A stretch of DNA of 64,000 nt, taken from Spongiibacter marinus. Its GTDB lineage: Bacteria > Pseudomonadota > Gammaproteobacteria > Pseudomonadales > Spongiibacteraceae. The DNA is taken from contig NZ_JAFBBD010000003.1 of NCBI RefSeq assembly GCF_016906995.1, forward strand, positions 186,001 to 250,000. Reading direction: 5' to 3'. Made by a program: the position numbers and the translations under genes. The notes under the pieces were generated by a model. The model worked only from the letters and a program-made list of their open reading frames with translations. It was not told the DNA's origin and did no database searches. Below are positions 18,601 to 28,228 of this stretch, one piece after another (within the stretch, counting starts at the first letter, position 1; every line of letters begins with the position of its first letter).

Positions 18601-19770
18601 ATGAACTTCAATGACTACCTCACCCTTCTCGCGAAAAATGGCGGCTCCGACTTATTTCTCAGCACCGGCGCTCCGCCGTGCGCGAAATTTCACGGGAAAC
18701 TCAAACCTCTAGATAAAGACCCATTTACACCGGGCGAGATCAGAGACATCGCCTACGAAATTATGGATGGCGAGCAACAGAAAGAGTTCGACCAAGAACT
18801 CGAAATGAACCTTGCTTACGCCATTCCTAAAGTTGGCCGTTTTCGCGTCAATATATTTAAACAACGCAACGAAATCTCGATAGTAGCTCGTAATATCGTC
18901 ACCGATATTCCCAACGTCGACTCCCTGGGGCTACCCTCAGTTTTGAAAGACGTGATTATGACAAAACGAGGCCTGGTGCTATTCGTTGGGGCAACGGGTT
19001 CTGGTAAATCAACGTCTCTTGCAGCACTTATTGATCACCGGAATACCAACAGCAGCGGTCATATAATTACGATCGAAGATCCGATTGAGTTCATACACCG
19101 GCACAAGCGCAGCATTGTTAATCAACGCGAAATTGGTGTGGACACGCGCAGCTTTCACCAAGCCCTGAAAAATACACTCCGGCAGGCACCTGATGTCATT
19201 TTAATAGGAGAAATCCGCGACCGTGAAACGATGGAACATGCCATTGCCTTTGCCGAAACAGGGCACTTGTGTATTTCCACACTGCATGCCAATAACGCCA
19301 ACCAGGCACTCGACCGGATCATTAACTTCTTTCCCGAAGAGCGCCGGAATCAATTACTGCTCGACCTCTCTCTCAACTTAAAGTGCTTTGTCTCTCAGCG
19401 TCTGATTCCCACCCTAGATGGCAAACGCTGCGCTGCTATCGAGATCTTATTGGGCACGCCAACCGTCGCCCAGGCTATTCACAAAGGCGAAGTCGAGTCG
19501 ATCAAAGAGATCATGGCAAAATCAGAAAATCTGGGGATGCAAACCTTTGATGCCGCCCTGTTCAAGCTTTACGAGGAAGGGAAAATTTCTTTTGAGGATG
19601 CGTTGAAAAACGCTGATTCATCCAACAACCTGCGTCTCAGAATTAAACTAGAAAGCACGAGAGGCATTCCCGCCGGCGAAGAAGAACCTGATACAAGCAG
19701 TAGTAATAGAAAAGCTGATAACGCTTTCAGCCTGCAAATTGAGGAAGAGCCTCCAGAGCCCGAAAGTTAA
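18601..19770 (+). CDS. pilU: PilT/PilU-family retraction ATPase (PilU-like)
   Basis: 389-residue cytoplasmic hexameric ATPase. The N-terminal PAS-like domain (NGGSDLFLSTGAPPCAKFHGKLKPLD) is followed by Walker A GATGSGKST (130-138), Asp box (IITIEDPIEFIHRH), Walker B (PDVILIGEIRDRETMEHAI) and His box (TGHLCISTLHANNA). Features such as the long acidic tail suggest PilU rather than PilT. PilU normally assists PilT in type IVa pilus retraction and is usually encoded beside pilT; here it follows the Tad operon, about 100 bases after tadG. Whether it serves Flp pili or a type IVa system elsewhere is open. Confidence 0.85.
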   Translation: MNFNDYLTLLAKNGGSDLFLSTGAPPCAKFHGKLKPLDKDPFTPGEIRDIAYEIMDGEQQKEFDQELEMNLAYAIPKVGRFRVNIFKQRNEISIVARNIVTDIPNVDSLGLPSVLKDVIMTKRGLVLFVGATGSGKSTSLAALIDHRNTNSSGHIITIEDPIEFIHRHKRSIVNQREIGVDTRSFHQALKNTLRQAPDVILIGEIRDRETMEHAIAFAETGHLCISTLHANNANQALDRIINFFPEERRNQLLLDLSLNLKCFVSQRLIPTLDGKRCAAIEILLGTPTVAQAIHKGEVESIKEIMAKSENLGMQTFDAALFKLYEEGKISFEDALKNADSSNNLRLRIKLESTRGIPAGEEEPDTSSSNRKADNAFSLQIEEEPPEPES

Positions 19771-19774
19771 ACTG

Positions 19775-19806
19775 AAAAAACTCAGGGGCAGTGGTCAGTG
19801 CCCCTG
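19775..19806 (-). terminator. Rho-independent terminator of recA
   Basis: Perfect 8-bp inverted repeat CAGGGGCA/TGCCCCTG at 19783-19790 and 19799-19806 with an 8-base loop. On the minus strand it is followed by six T (A-tract at 19775-19780). It lies 18 bases past the recA stop codon and shows that recA is transcribed alone. Confidence 0.9.
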
Positions 19807-19824
19807 AACCAGTTGGCTGCAACG

Positions 19825-20859
19825 CTATTCTTCGCTGGCCTCTACACTTTCTTCTGCCTTCTTGGCAGCCGGCTTCGGTAGCAGCTGTTCGCGGATGGCC
19901 GATTCAATTTCATTGGCGATTTCGGGGTTCTCACTCAAGAAGCGTGCAGCGTTGGCCTTACCCTGACCAATCTTGTCGCCCTTATAGGCATACCAGGCAC
20001 CAGATTTATCAACTAAGCCCAGCTTGACGCCCAAGTCGATAACTTCACCCATGCGGTAAATACCACGGCCATACATGATTTGAAATTCAGCTTGCTTAAA
20101 TGGCGGTGAAACCTTGTTTTTCACAACTTTAACGCGGGTTTCGTTACCAACAACTTCATCGCCCTCCTTCACCGCGCCGGTGCGACGAATATCCATGCGA
20201 ACTGACGCGTAGAATTTCAGGGCATTCCCGCCAGAGGTGGTTTCGGGGTTACCAAACATAACCCCAATCTTCATACGAATCTGGTTGATGAAAATCACCA
20301 GCGTATTGGTCTGCTTGATACTGCCGGTAAGCTTCCTCAGTGCCTGGGACATCAGTCTCGCTTGAAGGCCAACGTGAGAGTCACCCATGTCGCCCTCGAT
20401 TTCAGCCTTCGGCACCAGCGCGGCGACCGAATCGATAACAATGACATCGACAGAGCCGGATCTAACCAGCATATCGGTAATTTCCAGCGCTTGCTCCCCG
20501 GTGTCAGGCTGAGAAACCAGCAAATCTTCCAGGTTTACACCAAGCTTTTCGGCATACTGGGGGTCAAGGGCGTGCTCTGCGTCAACAATCGCCACTGTCT
20601 TGCCCAGCTTTTGCGCTTCAGCCATTACCTGCAAACACAGCGTGGTTTTACCCGAAGACTCAGGGCCATATATCTCTACGATTCTTCCAAATGGCAGGCC
20701 ACCGATCCCAAGGGCAACATCCAAACCCAATGAGCCGGTGGAAACAGAGGGCATAATTTCACGAGAGCTATCCCCCATTTTCATAATTGAGCCCTTACCA
20801 AACTGGCGCTCAATTTGCCCTAATGCCGACTCCAGAGCCTTCTGTTTGTTGGCGTCCAT
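19825..20859 (-). CDS. recA: RecA recombinase
   Basis: 344-residue DNA-dependent ATPase for homologous recombination and SOS induction. Walker A GPESSGKT is at 65-72; [70 protein letters not shown] and the acidic C-terminus ([11 protein letters not shown]) are canonical. The upstream region has a LexA box over the -10 region. A terminator follows, so recX is not co-transcribed. cinA, often upstream of recA in relatives, is absent and mutS is divergent instead. Confidence 0.98.
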   Translation of the reverse strand: MDANKQKALESALGQIERQFGKGSIMKMGDSSREIMPSVSTGSLGLDVALGIGGLPFGRIVEIYGPESSGKTTLCLQVMAEAQKLGKTVAIVDAEHALDPQYAEKLGVNLEDLLVSQPDTGEQALEITDMLVRSGSVDVIVIDSVAALVPKAEIEGDMGDSHVGLQARLMSQALRKLTGSIKQTNTLVIFINQIRMKIGVMFGNPETTSGGNALKFYASVRMDIRRTGAVKEGDEVVGNETRVKVVKNKVSPPFKQAEFQIMYGRGIYRMGEVIDLGVKLGLVDKSGAWYAYKGDKIGQGKANAARFLSENPEIANEIESAIREQLLPKPAAKKAEESVEASEE

Positions 20860-20924
20860 AGTTTCTCACCCTTCTTCATGTCGCTAGTGGTCTCAACCAC
20901 ACTTGCGAGGCCGCTGACTAATTA

Positions 20925-20961
20925 CTGTATATATACTCAGTATTATATAAGGCGTTGTCAA
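20925..20961 (-). promoter_or_regulatory. LexA-controlled recA promoter
   Basis: A 16-base SOS box of form CTG-N10-CAG with the TATATATAC core lies at 20925-20940. On the minus strand a perfect -35 TTGACA occupies 20961-20956, and 17-18 bases downstream the -10 region (AGTATA/GAGTAT) falls inside the SOS box, so LexA binding would block RNA polymerase. About 65-80 bases separate it from the recA start codon. Confidence 0.87.
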
Positions 20962-21081
20962 TCCCTGCTGAAAAAAAGTCCTGCTCGCGACGCTGGCGAC
21001 ACAACGAGGCATTCCGTAAACTTCTCGCTTTTCCCCAGCAAAGTGACGAGCGGAGTTTTCCCTCGGGTTCGGAGAGTGATT

Positions 21082-23646
21082 ATGAATGCAGGCATCGACC
21101 TGGCCCAGCACACGCCAATGATGCAGCAATACCTGAAAATTAAGGCACAACATCCGCAGGAATTACTATTTTACCGGATGGGCGACTTTTATGAGCTCTT
21201 TTTCGATGACGCAAAACGCGCTTCCGACTTGCTGGATATCACCCTCACCGCCCGCGGAAAATCCGGCGGAAACCCAATTCCCATGTGCGGCGTTCCCTAT
21301 CACGCCGCGGAAGGCTACCTCGCTCGCCTGGTAAAATATGGCGTTTCCGTCGCAATTTGCGAGCAAGTCGGTGACCCCGCCACCAGCAAAGGCCCGGTGG
21401 AAAGAAAGGTCGCACGCATTGTCACCCCCGGAACACTGAGCGATGAGGCGCTGCTCGATGAACGCCGCGACAATTTACTGGTCGCCTGTTGCCGACAAGA
21501 AAATACCTTCGGGCTAGCCGTTCTCGATATGAGCAGCGGCCGCTTCAGCGTATCAGAGTTAACAAATGAGCCAGCCTTGCTGAGCGAGTTGCAACGGCTG
21601 CGCCCAGCCGAGCTACTAATACCCGAAGATTTTGGCGGCGAGTGGTTGCCAGATTTACCCGGTAGGCGTGCCCTTCCACCTTGGGACTTCGATAGCGAAA
21701 GTGCGCTGCGACTGTTGTGTAGCCACTTCCAGGTTCAAGACCTCGCCGGCTTCGGCTGTGACAACCTGCCCGTCGCAACAGCAGCTGCCGGCTGCTTATT
21801 GCAATACGTCAAAGATACTCAGCGCTGCGAATTACCCCACATTCGACGACTCCAGCACGATGCATGCGAGCGGGCTGTCGCCATGGACGCAGCCACCCGC
21901 CGCAACCTCGAGCTTGATACAAATCTCGGCGGCGGTACCGACAACACCCTTGCCTCCGTGATTGATCGCTGCCAGACAGCGATGGGCAGCCGGCTTCTCA
22001 AACGCTGGCTTCATCGCCCGCTGCGCGACCGAGCAGTATTAGAGGCCAGGCGAAACAGTATCGCAGCGCTGATTCAGGATTATCACTTTGAATCCATTCG
22101 CGAACAGCTAAAAGCCATTGGCGACCTGGAAAGAATTTTGGCGCGTGTTGCGCTGCGTTCGGCCCGCCCCCGGGATCTTTCTCGCCTGCAGAGCTCCCTT
22201 GCCATTTTGCCGCCCCTGCAGCAACTTTTAGCGGCAATTCCCACGGAACATATTCGTGGGATCGCGACAGATATCAGTACCTTCCCAACACTCGCTGAAC
22301 TGCTACAAACGGCCATTATAGACAATCCGCCTATGGTCATTCGGGACGGCGGCGTCATTGCACCGGGCTATGATGCCGAGCTGGATGAACTACGAAGCCT
22401 GAGCAGTGATGCTGGCGAATTTTTGGTGGCAATGGAACAGCGCGAAAAAGAGCGGACCGGACTCAGCAGCTTAAAGGTCGGCTATAACCGTGTGCACGGC
22501 TATTACATAGAAATCAGCCGCACACAGGCGGAAAATGCACCAACAGAATATATTCGTCGGCAAACCTTAAAAAATGCCGAGCGCTTTATCACGCCGGAAC
22601 TCAAAGAGTTCGAGGACCGCGCACTCAGCAGCAAAAGCCGCGCACTGGCGCGAGAAAAAGCGCTCTACGAAGCATTACTGGATCGTTTGAATGAGCATCT
22701 AGGTGCCCTACAGCTCTCGGCACACGCACTGTGCGAATTAGATGTGTTAAGCAACCTCGCAGAACGCGCCGTACAACTGGACTTCTGTGAACCGGAGTTT
22801 ACCGACAATGGTTGCATAGATATCGAACAGGGGCGTCACCCCGTGGTCGAGAGCGTTCTAGACGAACCCTTCATCGCCAACGACCTCAACCTGGATCGCC
22901 GTCGCAGAACCCTCATCATTACCGGCCCGAATATGGGCGGTAAATCGACCTATATGCGCCAGACCGCGCTGATTGTTCTGCTGGCCCATATCGGCAGCTT
23001 TGTTCCGGCGAAACGCGCCAAGCTAAGCGTCGTTGACCAAATCTTCACTCGCATCGGCTCCTCAGACGACTTGGCCGGCGGTCGCTCGACCTTTATGGTG
23101 GAAATGACCGAGACGGCAAATATTCTCCACAACGCCACACAAAACAGCCTGGTGTTGATGGATGAAATTGGTCGCGGTACCAGCACCTTTGACGGCCTCT
23201 CGCTTGCCTGGGCCAGCGCTATTGAACTCGCGGACAAGGTCAAGGCCTTTACCCTGTTTGCCACCCACTACTTTGAATTAACGGTACTGCCCGAAACTTA
23301 CCCCTGCGCGGCCAATGTCCACCTAGGTGTGCGGGAATTCAAAGACCATGTCGTCTTCTTGCACCGACTTGAAGAGGGGCCAGCTAATCGCAGTTATGGC
23401 CTACAAGTGGCAAAACTTGCCGGAATGCCCGAAAAAGTCATCTCGGCCGCTCGCAGTAAACTCAATGAGCTGGAACAACAGGCGATCGCTCCGGTGATAA
23501 AAACCAGTGGCCCGCAAGCGGATTTGTTTGCCAGCCCCACCCTCTCAGCGGTCGACGAGGCACTGGCGGACATCGACCCCGATGCGCTGACTCCCCGCCA
23601 AGCCCTGGAAGCCCTCTATCACCTCAAAGAATTGGGTGATAAGTGA
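21082..23646 (+). CDS. mutS: DNA mismatch repair protein MutS
   Basis: 854-residue mismatch-recognition ATPase. The mismatch-contact F-x-E motif is in MGDFYELFF near the N-terminus. Walker [10 protein letters not shown], the Walker B region [22 protein letters not shown] and the ABC-type [11 protein letters not shown] block are all present. The reading frame is open upstream to 20878, but that stretch contains the recA promoter; the ATG at 21082 has GGAGAG 6-11 bases upstream and gives the usual family length and N-terminus. It is divergent from recA and followed by fdxA, as in Pseudomonas. Confidence 0.97.
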   Translation: MNAGIDLAQHTPMMQQYLKIKAQHPQELLFYRMGDFYELFFDDAKRASDLLDITLTARGKSGGNPIPMCGVPYHAAEGYLARLVKYGVSVAICEQVGDPATSKGPVERKVARIVTPGTLSDEALLDERRDNLLVACCRQENTFGLAVLDMSSGRFSVSELTNEPALLSELQRLRPAELLIPEDFGGEWLPDLPGRRALPPWDFDSESALRLLCSHFQVQDLAGFGCDNLPVATAAAGCLLQYVKDTQRCELPHIRRLQHDACERAVAMDAATRRNLELDTNLGGGTDNTLASVIDRCQTAMGSRLLKRWLHRPLRDRAVLEARRNSIAALIQDYHFESIREQLKAIGDLERILARVALRSARPRDLSRLQSSLAILPPLQQLLAAIPTEHIRGIATDISTFPTLAELLQTAIIDNPPMVIRDGGVIAPGYDAELDELRSLSSDAGEFLVAMEQREKERTGLSSLKVGYNRVHGYYIEISRTQAENAPTEYIRRQTLKNAERFITPELKEFEDRALSSKSRALAREKALYEALLDRLNEHLGALQLSAHALCELDVLSNLAERAVQLDFCEPEFTDNGCIDIEQGRHPVVESVLDEPFIANDLNLDRRRRTLIITGPNMGGKSTYMRQTALIVLLAHIGSFVPAKRAKLSVVDQIFTRIGSSDDLAGGRSTFMVEMTETANILHNATQNSLVLMDEIGRGTSTFDGLSLAWASAIELADKVKAFTLFATHYFELTVLPETYPCAANVHLGVREFKDHVVFLHRLEEGPANRSYGLQVAKLAGMPEKVISAARSKLNELEQQAIAPVIKTSGPQADLFASPTLSAVDEALADIDPDALTPRQALEALYHLKELGDK

Positions 23647-23781
23647 TCAATATCGGCTCATCAGTAAAACAAATTATGTACACCTAAATTATTGTTAAGG
23701 CTGACGCTGTACCGATATTTTTTCCTGGTGTTACAATGCGCGCTTGCCGATTCACAGTCAGAGAGTAAGGGGCTGACCAAA

Positions 23782-24105
23782 ATGACTTTTGTTGTAGGTG
23801 AAAATTGCATCAAGTGTAAGCACACAGACTGTGTGGAAGTATGTCCTGTTGACTGTTTTTACGAAGGCCCGAACTTTCTGGTTATTCACCCAGATGAGTG
23901 CATCGATTGCGCACTGTGTGAGCCCGAGTGCCCGGTAGAAGCCATTTTCTCGGAAGATGAACTCCCAGATGATCAACAAGTATTCCTCGAGCTGAATGCC
24001 GAGCTCGCAGAGGTTTGGCCGAATATCACAGAAATGAAAGATGCTCCGGCCGACGCAGAAGAATGGGCAGGAAAGCCTGACAAACTCCAGTACTTAGAGA
24101 GATAA
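23782..24105 (+). CDS. fdxA: 7Fe-8S ferredoxin FdxA
   Basis: 107-residue seven-iron ferredoxin. The 3Fe-4S site has C9-x7-C17-x3-C21-P, and the 4Fe-4S site has C40-x2-C43-x2-C46-x3-C50-P. The C-terminal extension ([22 protein letters not shown]) is that of FdxA. The ATG at 23782 has AAGGGG nine bases upstream; the in-frame upstream extension is not homologous. mutS-fdxA adjacency is conserved in pseudomonads and relatives. Confidence 0.95.
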   Translation: MTFVVGENCIKCKHTDCVEVCPVDCFYEGPNFLVIHPDECIDCALCEPECPVEAIFSEDELPDDQQVFLELNAELAEVWPNITEMKDAPADAEEWAGKPDKLQYLER

Positions 24106-24130
24106 TCACTCTTTGTCTGCTGCGAAAAAG

Positions 24131-24152
24131 CCCGCTCAATGCGGGTTTTTTT
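24131..24152 (+). terminator. Rho-independent terminator of fdxA
   Basis: CCCGC/GCGGG hairpin with a five-base loop followed by seven T, 25 bases after the fdxA stop. Confidence 0.9.
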
Positions 24153-24351
24153 ATGCCTGACTCCCGCCCATATTCCTCAGCCTCACCAACGACAAGGGAA
24201 CAAAGTCGCTGAATTTGCGTCACAGCTACACCATGTCACGACATGGCCAATGCAAAAGAGCTAGCGACAGAAAGACCCATCGTCAGCGTTTGCATAGCGA
24301 GGCGCAAGGAACATCGACGCCCGAAACCTAACAACTATGGAGCGTATTCAT

Positions 24352-24579
24352 ATGAAGAAATTCACGTCATTCTTTGATCATGTTTTTCTCGGACGAGGCA
24401 TCTTAATGGTTGCGATAACACTCGGTGGCACAGCTGCTTTAACGGCGTGCGACCGCAACGAGGGCCCTGTTGAAGAAGCGGCTGAAAGCGTTGATGAAAG
24501 CTTTGAAAGCGCCAGAGATTCCTACCAAGAGGGCGTGGAAGAGGTTAAAGACGAATACGACGATCACACCACTGAATAA
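24352..24579 (+). CDS. Small acidic lipoprotein
   Basis: 75-residue predicted lipoprotein. The signal sequence FLGRGILMVAITLGGTAALTAC ends in lipobox LTAC (Cys33). The short mature part is strongly acidic and repetitive (EEAAESVDESFESARDSYQEGVEEVKDEYDDH), probably one amphipathic helix. Such small helical lipoproteins occur widely without known function. The ATG at 24352 is preferred over that at 24337 because GGAG lies nine bases upstream of it. It is a single-gene unit bounded by hairpins on both sides. Confidence 0.7.
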   Translation: MKKFTSFFDHVFLGRGILMVAITLGGTAALTACDRNEGPVEEAAESVDESFESARDSYQEGVEEVKDEYDDHTTE

Positions 24580-24592
24580 GCCCCTCGCCGGA

Positions 24593-24617
24593 GAAAGGTC
24601 AGCCCTGCTGACCTTTC
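24593..24617 (+). terminator. Likely terminator of the small lipoprotein gene
   Basis: Perfect 10-bp inverted repeat (GAAAGGTCAG and its complement) with a five-base loop, 13 bases past the stop. The following T-run is weak (ATATCTTGCCTTTT), so efficiency is uncertain. Confidence 0.7.
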
Positions 24618-24698
24618 ATATCTTGCCTTTTAGCTTTTGACAGCGCCCCTACACTCTCGCTTTAATTAGCGTTTTCACGCCAACCGAATAGGACTCCC

Positions 24699-26426
24699 TT
24701 GGACGCTGCCAGCATCAACACCCTTTTTCTGATCGGCGCCAGCCTCGTCGCAGCCAGCATCCTCGTTAGCTCCGTTTCCTCACGGCTAGGCATTCCTATT
24801 CTTCTCATCTTTTTAGGTGTCGGCATGCTCGCGGGTGAAGAAGGCCCGGGAGGTATTCGCTTCGACAACTTTTCAACCGCCTACCTCATTAGCAATCTTG
24901 CCCTGGCGGTTATCCTCCTTGATGGCGGCATGCGCACGCGAATAAGCAGTTTTAGGGTTGCATTGTGGCCCGCCCTGTCACTCGCCACCTTTGGTGTTGT
25001 GATTACCGCAGCACTCACTGGCTGGATCGCCACGCTGCTTTTCCCTCTCACCTGGATGGAGGGCCTGCTAATAGGTGCCATCGTCGGCTCCACCGATGCT
25101 GCAGCCGTTTTCTCGCTATTAGGTGGTAAGGGCCTCAATGAGCGGGTTGGCGCCACCCTGGAAATAGAGTCGGGCAGCAACGACCCGATGGCGATGTTCC
25201 TGACGATCAGTCTTATTGAATTACTGCGCAGCGCCCAACCACTCTCATTTTCACTGGCGGTGGATTTACTGTGGCAGTTTGGCTTAGGAATCGGCCTGGG
25301 TGTCGGCGGCGGCTACCTGCTGTGGCGCTTAATCAATAAAATGGAGCTCGCCAGTGGCCTCTATCCCCTGCTGGCTGTTAGCGGCGGCCTGGTTATCTAT
25401 GCCCTTACCACCGCAGCTGGCGGTAGCGGTATTCTCGCTATTTACCTGTGTGGTTTGGTGCTAGGGAATCGTCCGGTGCGCAACCGCCACGGTATTTTGC
25501 ATATGTTTGACGGCTTGGCCTGGCTCAGCCAAATCGCAATGTTCTTGGTGCTGGGACTATTAATTACCCCTAGCGAGTTATTTGCAGTGACCCTGCCTGC
25601 CCTCGCACTGGCATTGTGGATGATCTTCTTTGCACGGCCGCTCGCCGTATTCACCAGCCTATTGCCCTTCAGGAGCTTTGCCCTGCGTGAACGGGCCTTT
25701 ATAGCCTGGGTTGGGCTACGCGGTGCGGTACCCATTATCCTGGCGATATTCCCGATGATGGCAGGCTTGGAAGACGCCCAACTCTACTTCAATGTCGCCT
25801 TTTTTATTGTTTTAGTATCGCTGTTATTCCAGGGAAGCAGCCTGAGCTGGGCGGCGCGACGCGCCGATGTCGTCGTGCCCGCGACGCCGGCCCCGGTTAC
25901 GCGCGTTGGCCTTGAGGTACATATCGCCAGTCAATGGGAGCTCTTCGTCTACACCCTGGCTGCGGACAAGTGGTATATCGGTCGGCCATTAAAGCAGCTG
26001 CACATGCCCGAGAATACACGGATCGCGGCATTATTCCGCGACCGACAGCTCCTCCACCCAAGCGGCAGCACACTGCTCCTAAGCGGAGATATTCTCTGTG
26101 TCATCGCACACGATGCAGATCTGCCTGCCCTTGGAAAGCTGTTTAGCGAGGCGCCAACGCAAGGCTTGGATATGCGCTTCTTCGGCGACTTTATTCTTCA
26201 AGCAGATGCGCGCTTAGCCGATATTGCCCAGCTCTATAACTTGAAAGTCAGCGAGAAGAATGCCGGCCTCACCCTCGCGCAATTTTTATCTCGGCGATTG
26301 TCCAGCAAACCGGTGTTGGGCGACCACATTCGATGGCAGAACATGATCTGGACGGTCGCCGAGATGAAAGGCAAACGCATCAGCAAAATAGGCTTGCGCA
26401 GCGACTCAACTGAGGGCTTGCCCTAG
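24699..26426 (+). CDS. K+/H+ antiporter, CPA1 family (NhaP2/CvrA-like)
   Basis: 575-residue inner-membrane antiporter with about 12 membrane helices (residues 5-390). It includes [25 protein letters not shown] and the conserved [40 protein letters not shown], where the acidic residues form the ion site. The cytoplasmic C-terminus has a TrkA_C-like domain (about 405-490) and a CorC/HlyC-like end, matching NhaP2 (CvrA). The start is TTG with AGGAC just upstream. Its TAG stop is formed by the terminal CTAG of a repeat element. Confidence 0.9.
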   Translation: MDAASINTLFLIGASLVAASILVSSVSSRLGIPILLIFLGVGMLAGEEGPGGIRFDNFSTAYLISNLALAVILLDGGMRTRISSFRVALWPALSLATFGVVITAALTGWIATLLFPLTWMEGLLIGAIVGSTDAAAVFSLLGGKGLNERVGATLEIESGSNDPMAMFLTISLIELLRSAQPLSFSLAVDLLWQFGLGIGLGVGGGYLLWRLINKMELASGLYPLLAVSGGLVIYALTTAAGGSGILAIYLCGLVLGNRPVRNRHGILHMFDGLAWLSQIAMFLVLGLLITPSELFAVTLPALALALWMIFFARPLAVFTSLLPFRSFALRERAFIAWVGLRGAVPIILAIFPMMAGLEDAQLYFNVAFFIVLVSLLFQGSSLSWAARRADVVVPATPAPVTRVGLEVHIASQWELFVYTLAADKWYIGRPLKQLHMPENTRIAALFRDRQLLHPSGSTLLLSGDILCVIAHDADLPALGKLFSEAPTQGLDMRFFGDFILQADARLADIAQLYNLKVSEKNAGLTLAQFLSRRLSSKPVLGDHIRWQNMIWTVAEMKGKRISKIGLRSDSTEGLP

Positions 26427-26515
26427 GGCCCGTTTACGCTAGTTACGTTACGCCCGTTGCGGCTAAAAATTGCCACCCCAGCAAGTGCAATTCAATGAAT
26501 GTGAGCAGGCCCTAG
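26423..26515. repeat. Dispersed repeat, copy 1, with CTAG-ended terminal inverted repeats
   Basis: 93-bp element whose ends are imperfect inverted repeats: left CTAGGGCCCGTTTAC, right the complement of CTAGGGCCTGCTCAC (12 of 15 identical). It fills the whole convergent gap between the antiporter and SDR genes, and the terminal CTAG on each side provides the TAG stop of both genes. About 83% identical over its first ~53 bases to the outer end of copy 2 (62278-62467). No coding capacity. Confidence 0.75.
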
Positions 26516-27303
26516 AATAGGGATTTCATCGTTCCGCCATCTACCACCAACGATGAGCCAGTGATGTAACTGGCCGCATCCGACAGCAGAAATGCACCGG
26601 CGCGACCGAACTCCTCCGGCTCACCGTAACGCCCGAGCGGAATCAACGCCTCATTGGCGGCCCGTTGCTGCTCCACCGCCACTTCTCTCATCTGCGCCTG
26701 ATTGGCATCCAGCGACTTTATACGGTCTGTATAGATTATCCCTGGAATCAAATTGTTAACGCGGATTTGGTCAGCAGCCAGGGAACGACTCAGACTCTTT
26801 GCCAAACTACTGACGCCCGAACGCATCACATTAGACAACAAGAGAAAATCGATCGGCTCTTTTACCGACGACGACGTCAGCATCAAAATTGCTCCCCCGC
26901 CCGCACTGCGCAGGTGAGGAAGGGTTTCCCTCACTAGGCGCACCGCGCTCATCAGGGTTAAGTTGAATGCACTTTGCCAGTCATCATCGGTAAACGCGTC
27001 AAAGCCCCCGGGAGGTGGTCCACCAGCATTGACCAAGACCCCATTCACCTCACCAAACTCCTCCACGCCTCGAGCCACCCAAGCGCGAATGCTCTCTGCA
27101 TCTGTCATATCCAGGCCCGCGCCCACAACGCGGGTGCCGTAACGTTCCGCTAACTGGGCTGCCGATGCCTGCGTTCGCTGCACATCGCGGCTACCCAATA
27201 GCAGCGTTGCTCCGGCCTGGGCCAGGTTCTCAGCGATGGCATAGCCCAACCCTTTACTGGCACCCGCCAACAAAAAGACCTTCCCGTTCACACCTAAGTC
27301 CAT
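26512..27303 (-). CDS. Atypical short-chain dehydrogenase/reductase
   Basis: 263-residue Rossmann-fold protein, probably NAD(P)-dependent. It shows the cofactor motif AGASKGLG, NAG in VLVNAGGPPPGG, and the SSS serine in LMLTSSSVKEP. However the YxxxK catalytic pair is missing: the region reads DFLLLSNVMRSGVSSLAKSLS. This matches a known divergent FabG-like SDR subgroup lacking the normal tetrad, so catalysis is uncertain. The ATG at 27303 (GGAGAGAGGAA upstream) is preferred over 27351. It is divergent from a TetR regulator, a likely controller. Confidence 0.85.
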   Translation of the reverse strand: MDLGVNGKVFLLAGASKGLGYAIAENLAQAGATLLLGSRDVQRTQASAAQLAERYGTRVVGAGLDMTDAESIRAWVARGVEEFGEVNGVLVNAGGPPPGGFDAFTDDDWQSAFNLTLMSAVRLVRETLPHLRSAGGGAILMLTSSSVKEPIDFLLLSNVMRSGVSSLAKSLSRSLAADQIRVNNLIPGIIYTDRIKSLDANQAQMREVAVEQQRAANEALIPLGRYGEPEEFGRAGAFLLSDAASYITGSSLVVDGGTMKSLF

Positions 27304-27537
27304 TTCCTCTCTCCTGAAACATGGCACCGCGACAGCGTCCACCCACGCCATAGCGGCCTGAATTGCATCTAAACACCGACAATACCGGCCGTTAAATTAT
27401 CGAAGTCGGCCACGAAAACCGCCGAATTTCGGGCTTTGTCACGGTTTTGGGGCAAAAATCGCATTTTCGTGAAAAAAAGATGACAAGCCCACTCCCAGCT
27501 GTCAACATTGCTGTCGCATCAGCATAGAAGTGACCTT
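27304..27537. promoter_or_regulatory. Divergent SDR/tetR intergenic region
   Basis: About 230 bases between the two divergent start codons. It contains several CGGCC and AAAA-rich segments (27385-27480), but I could not identify a clear palindromic TetR operator or sigma-70 promoter by eye. Confidence 0.35.
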
Positions 27538-28221
27538 ATGGCCAGCAATACATCCTCCAGTTATCACCACGGCAATCTCCGTCAAGAGCTGATGGAGCTT
27601 GCAGAAAAACACTTGGTCGAGGGCGGCGTCCGCGACCTGAGCTTGCGTGCCCTCGCCCGCGAAATCGGCGTATCGCAAACCGCTCCCTATCGCCACTTCC
27701 GCGACAAAAATGCGCTACTCGCGGCCCTCGCAACAGAGGGCTTTAAACGCTTTTTTGAAATGGGGCGCCCCAGTGAAGAAGAGCCCCGGGCGGACAAAAG
27801 CTTACTCTATTTTGGCTTGGCCTATGTGAAGTTTGCCCGAGAGCACACTGAACTATTTCATCTGATGTTCGGCCCGGCACTGCAACCTCGTAACCAATAC
27901 CCCGAATTGTTTGCGGCCGGCCGCGAGGCGATCTATAAAGTGCGCGCGGGCGTGGAGCGTGGTCTCGCCAACGGCGAACTTCGCCCCTTAGACAACGTTG
28001 CATCTATTGCCCACACGGTATGGGCAGCCGTGCACGGCGTGACCACACTGATGCTGGACCACGCGGACACCTATGGCTACCACCGCGACTTGCACCTTCA
28101 AGCTGAAAAATCTATGCGCATGATGATCGCAGGCCTCTGCACGGACCCGAGCTACATCTCGACACTGCCTGACGAGTCGACGCACTACCCTCCAGAGTCG
28201 GCGCAGAAGGCTTCGGCATAG
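27538..28221 (+). CDS. TetR-family transcriptional regulator
   Basis: 227-residue regulator. The N-terminal helix-turn-helix is YHHGNLRQELMELAEKHLVEGGVRDLSLRALAREIGVSQTAPYRHFRDKNALLAALATEGF, the form common in regulators with a WHG/TetR_C_13-type C-terminal domain. The C-terminal domain contains HTELFHLMFGP and VWAAVHGVTTLMLDH blocks. The ATG at 27538 gives the normal N-terminus; an upstream in-frame start at 27508 is less likely. Divergence from the SDR gene suggests that gene as target. Confidence 0.88.
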   Translation: MASNTSSSYHHGNLRQELMELAEKHLVEGGVRDLSLRALAREIGVSQTAPYRHFRDKNALLAALATEGFKRFFEMGRPSEEEPRADKSLLYFGLAYVKFAREHTELFHLMFGPALQPRNQYPELFAAGREAIYKVRAGVERGLANGELRPLDNVASIAHTVWAAVHGVTTLMLDHADTYGYHRDLHLQAEKSMRMMIAGLCTDPSYISTLPDESTHYPPESAQKASA

Positions 28222-28228
28222 CTTTCCA

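Noticed and set aside
20878-21081. In-frame N-terminal extension of mutS to 20878
   Set aside because: It covers the recA promoter and SOS box, has no family similarity, and the ATG at 21082 has a good ribosome site and gives the usual MutS length.
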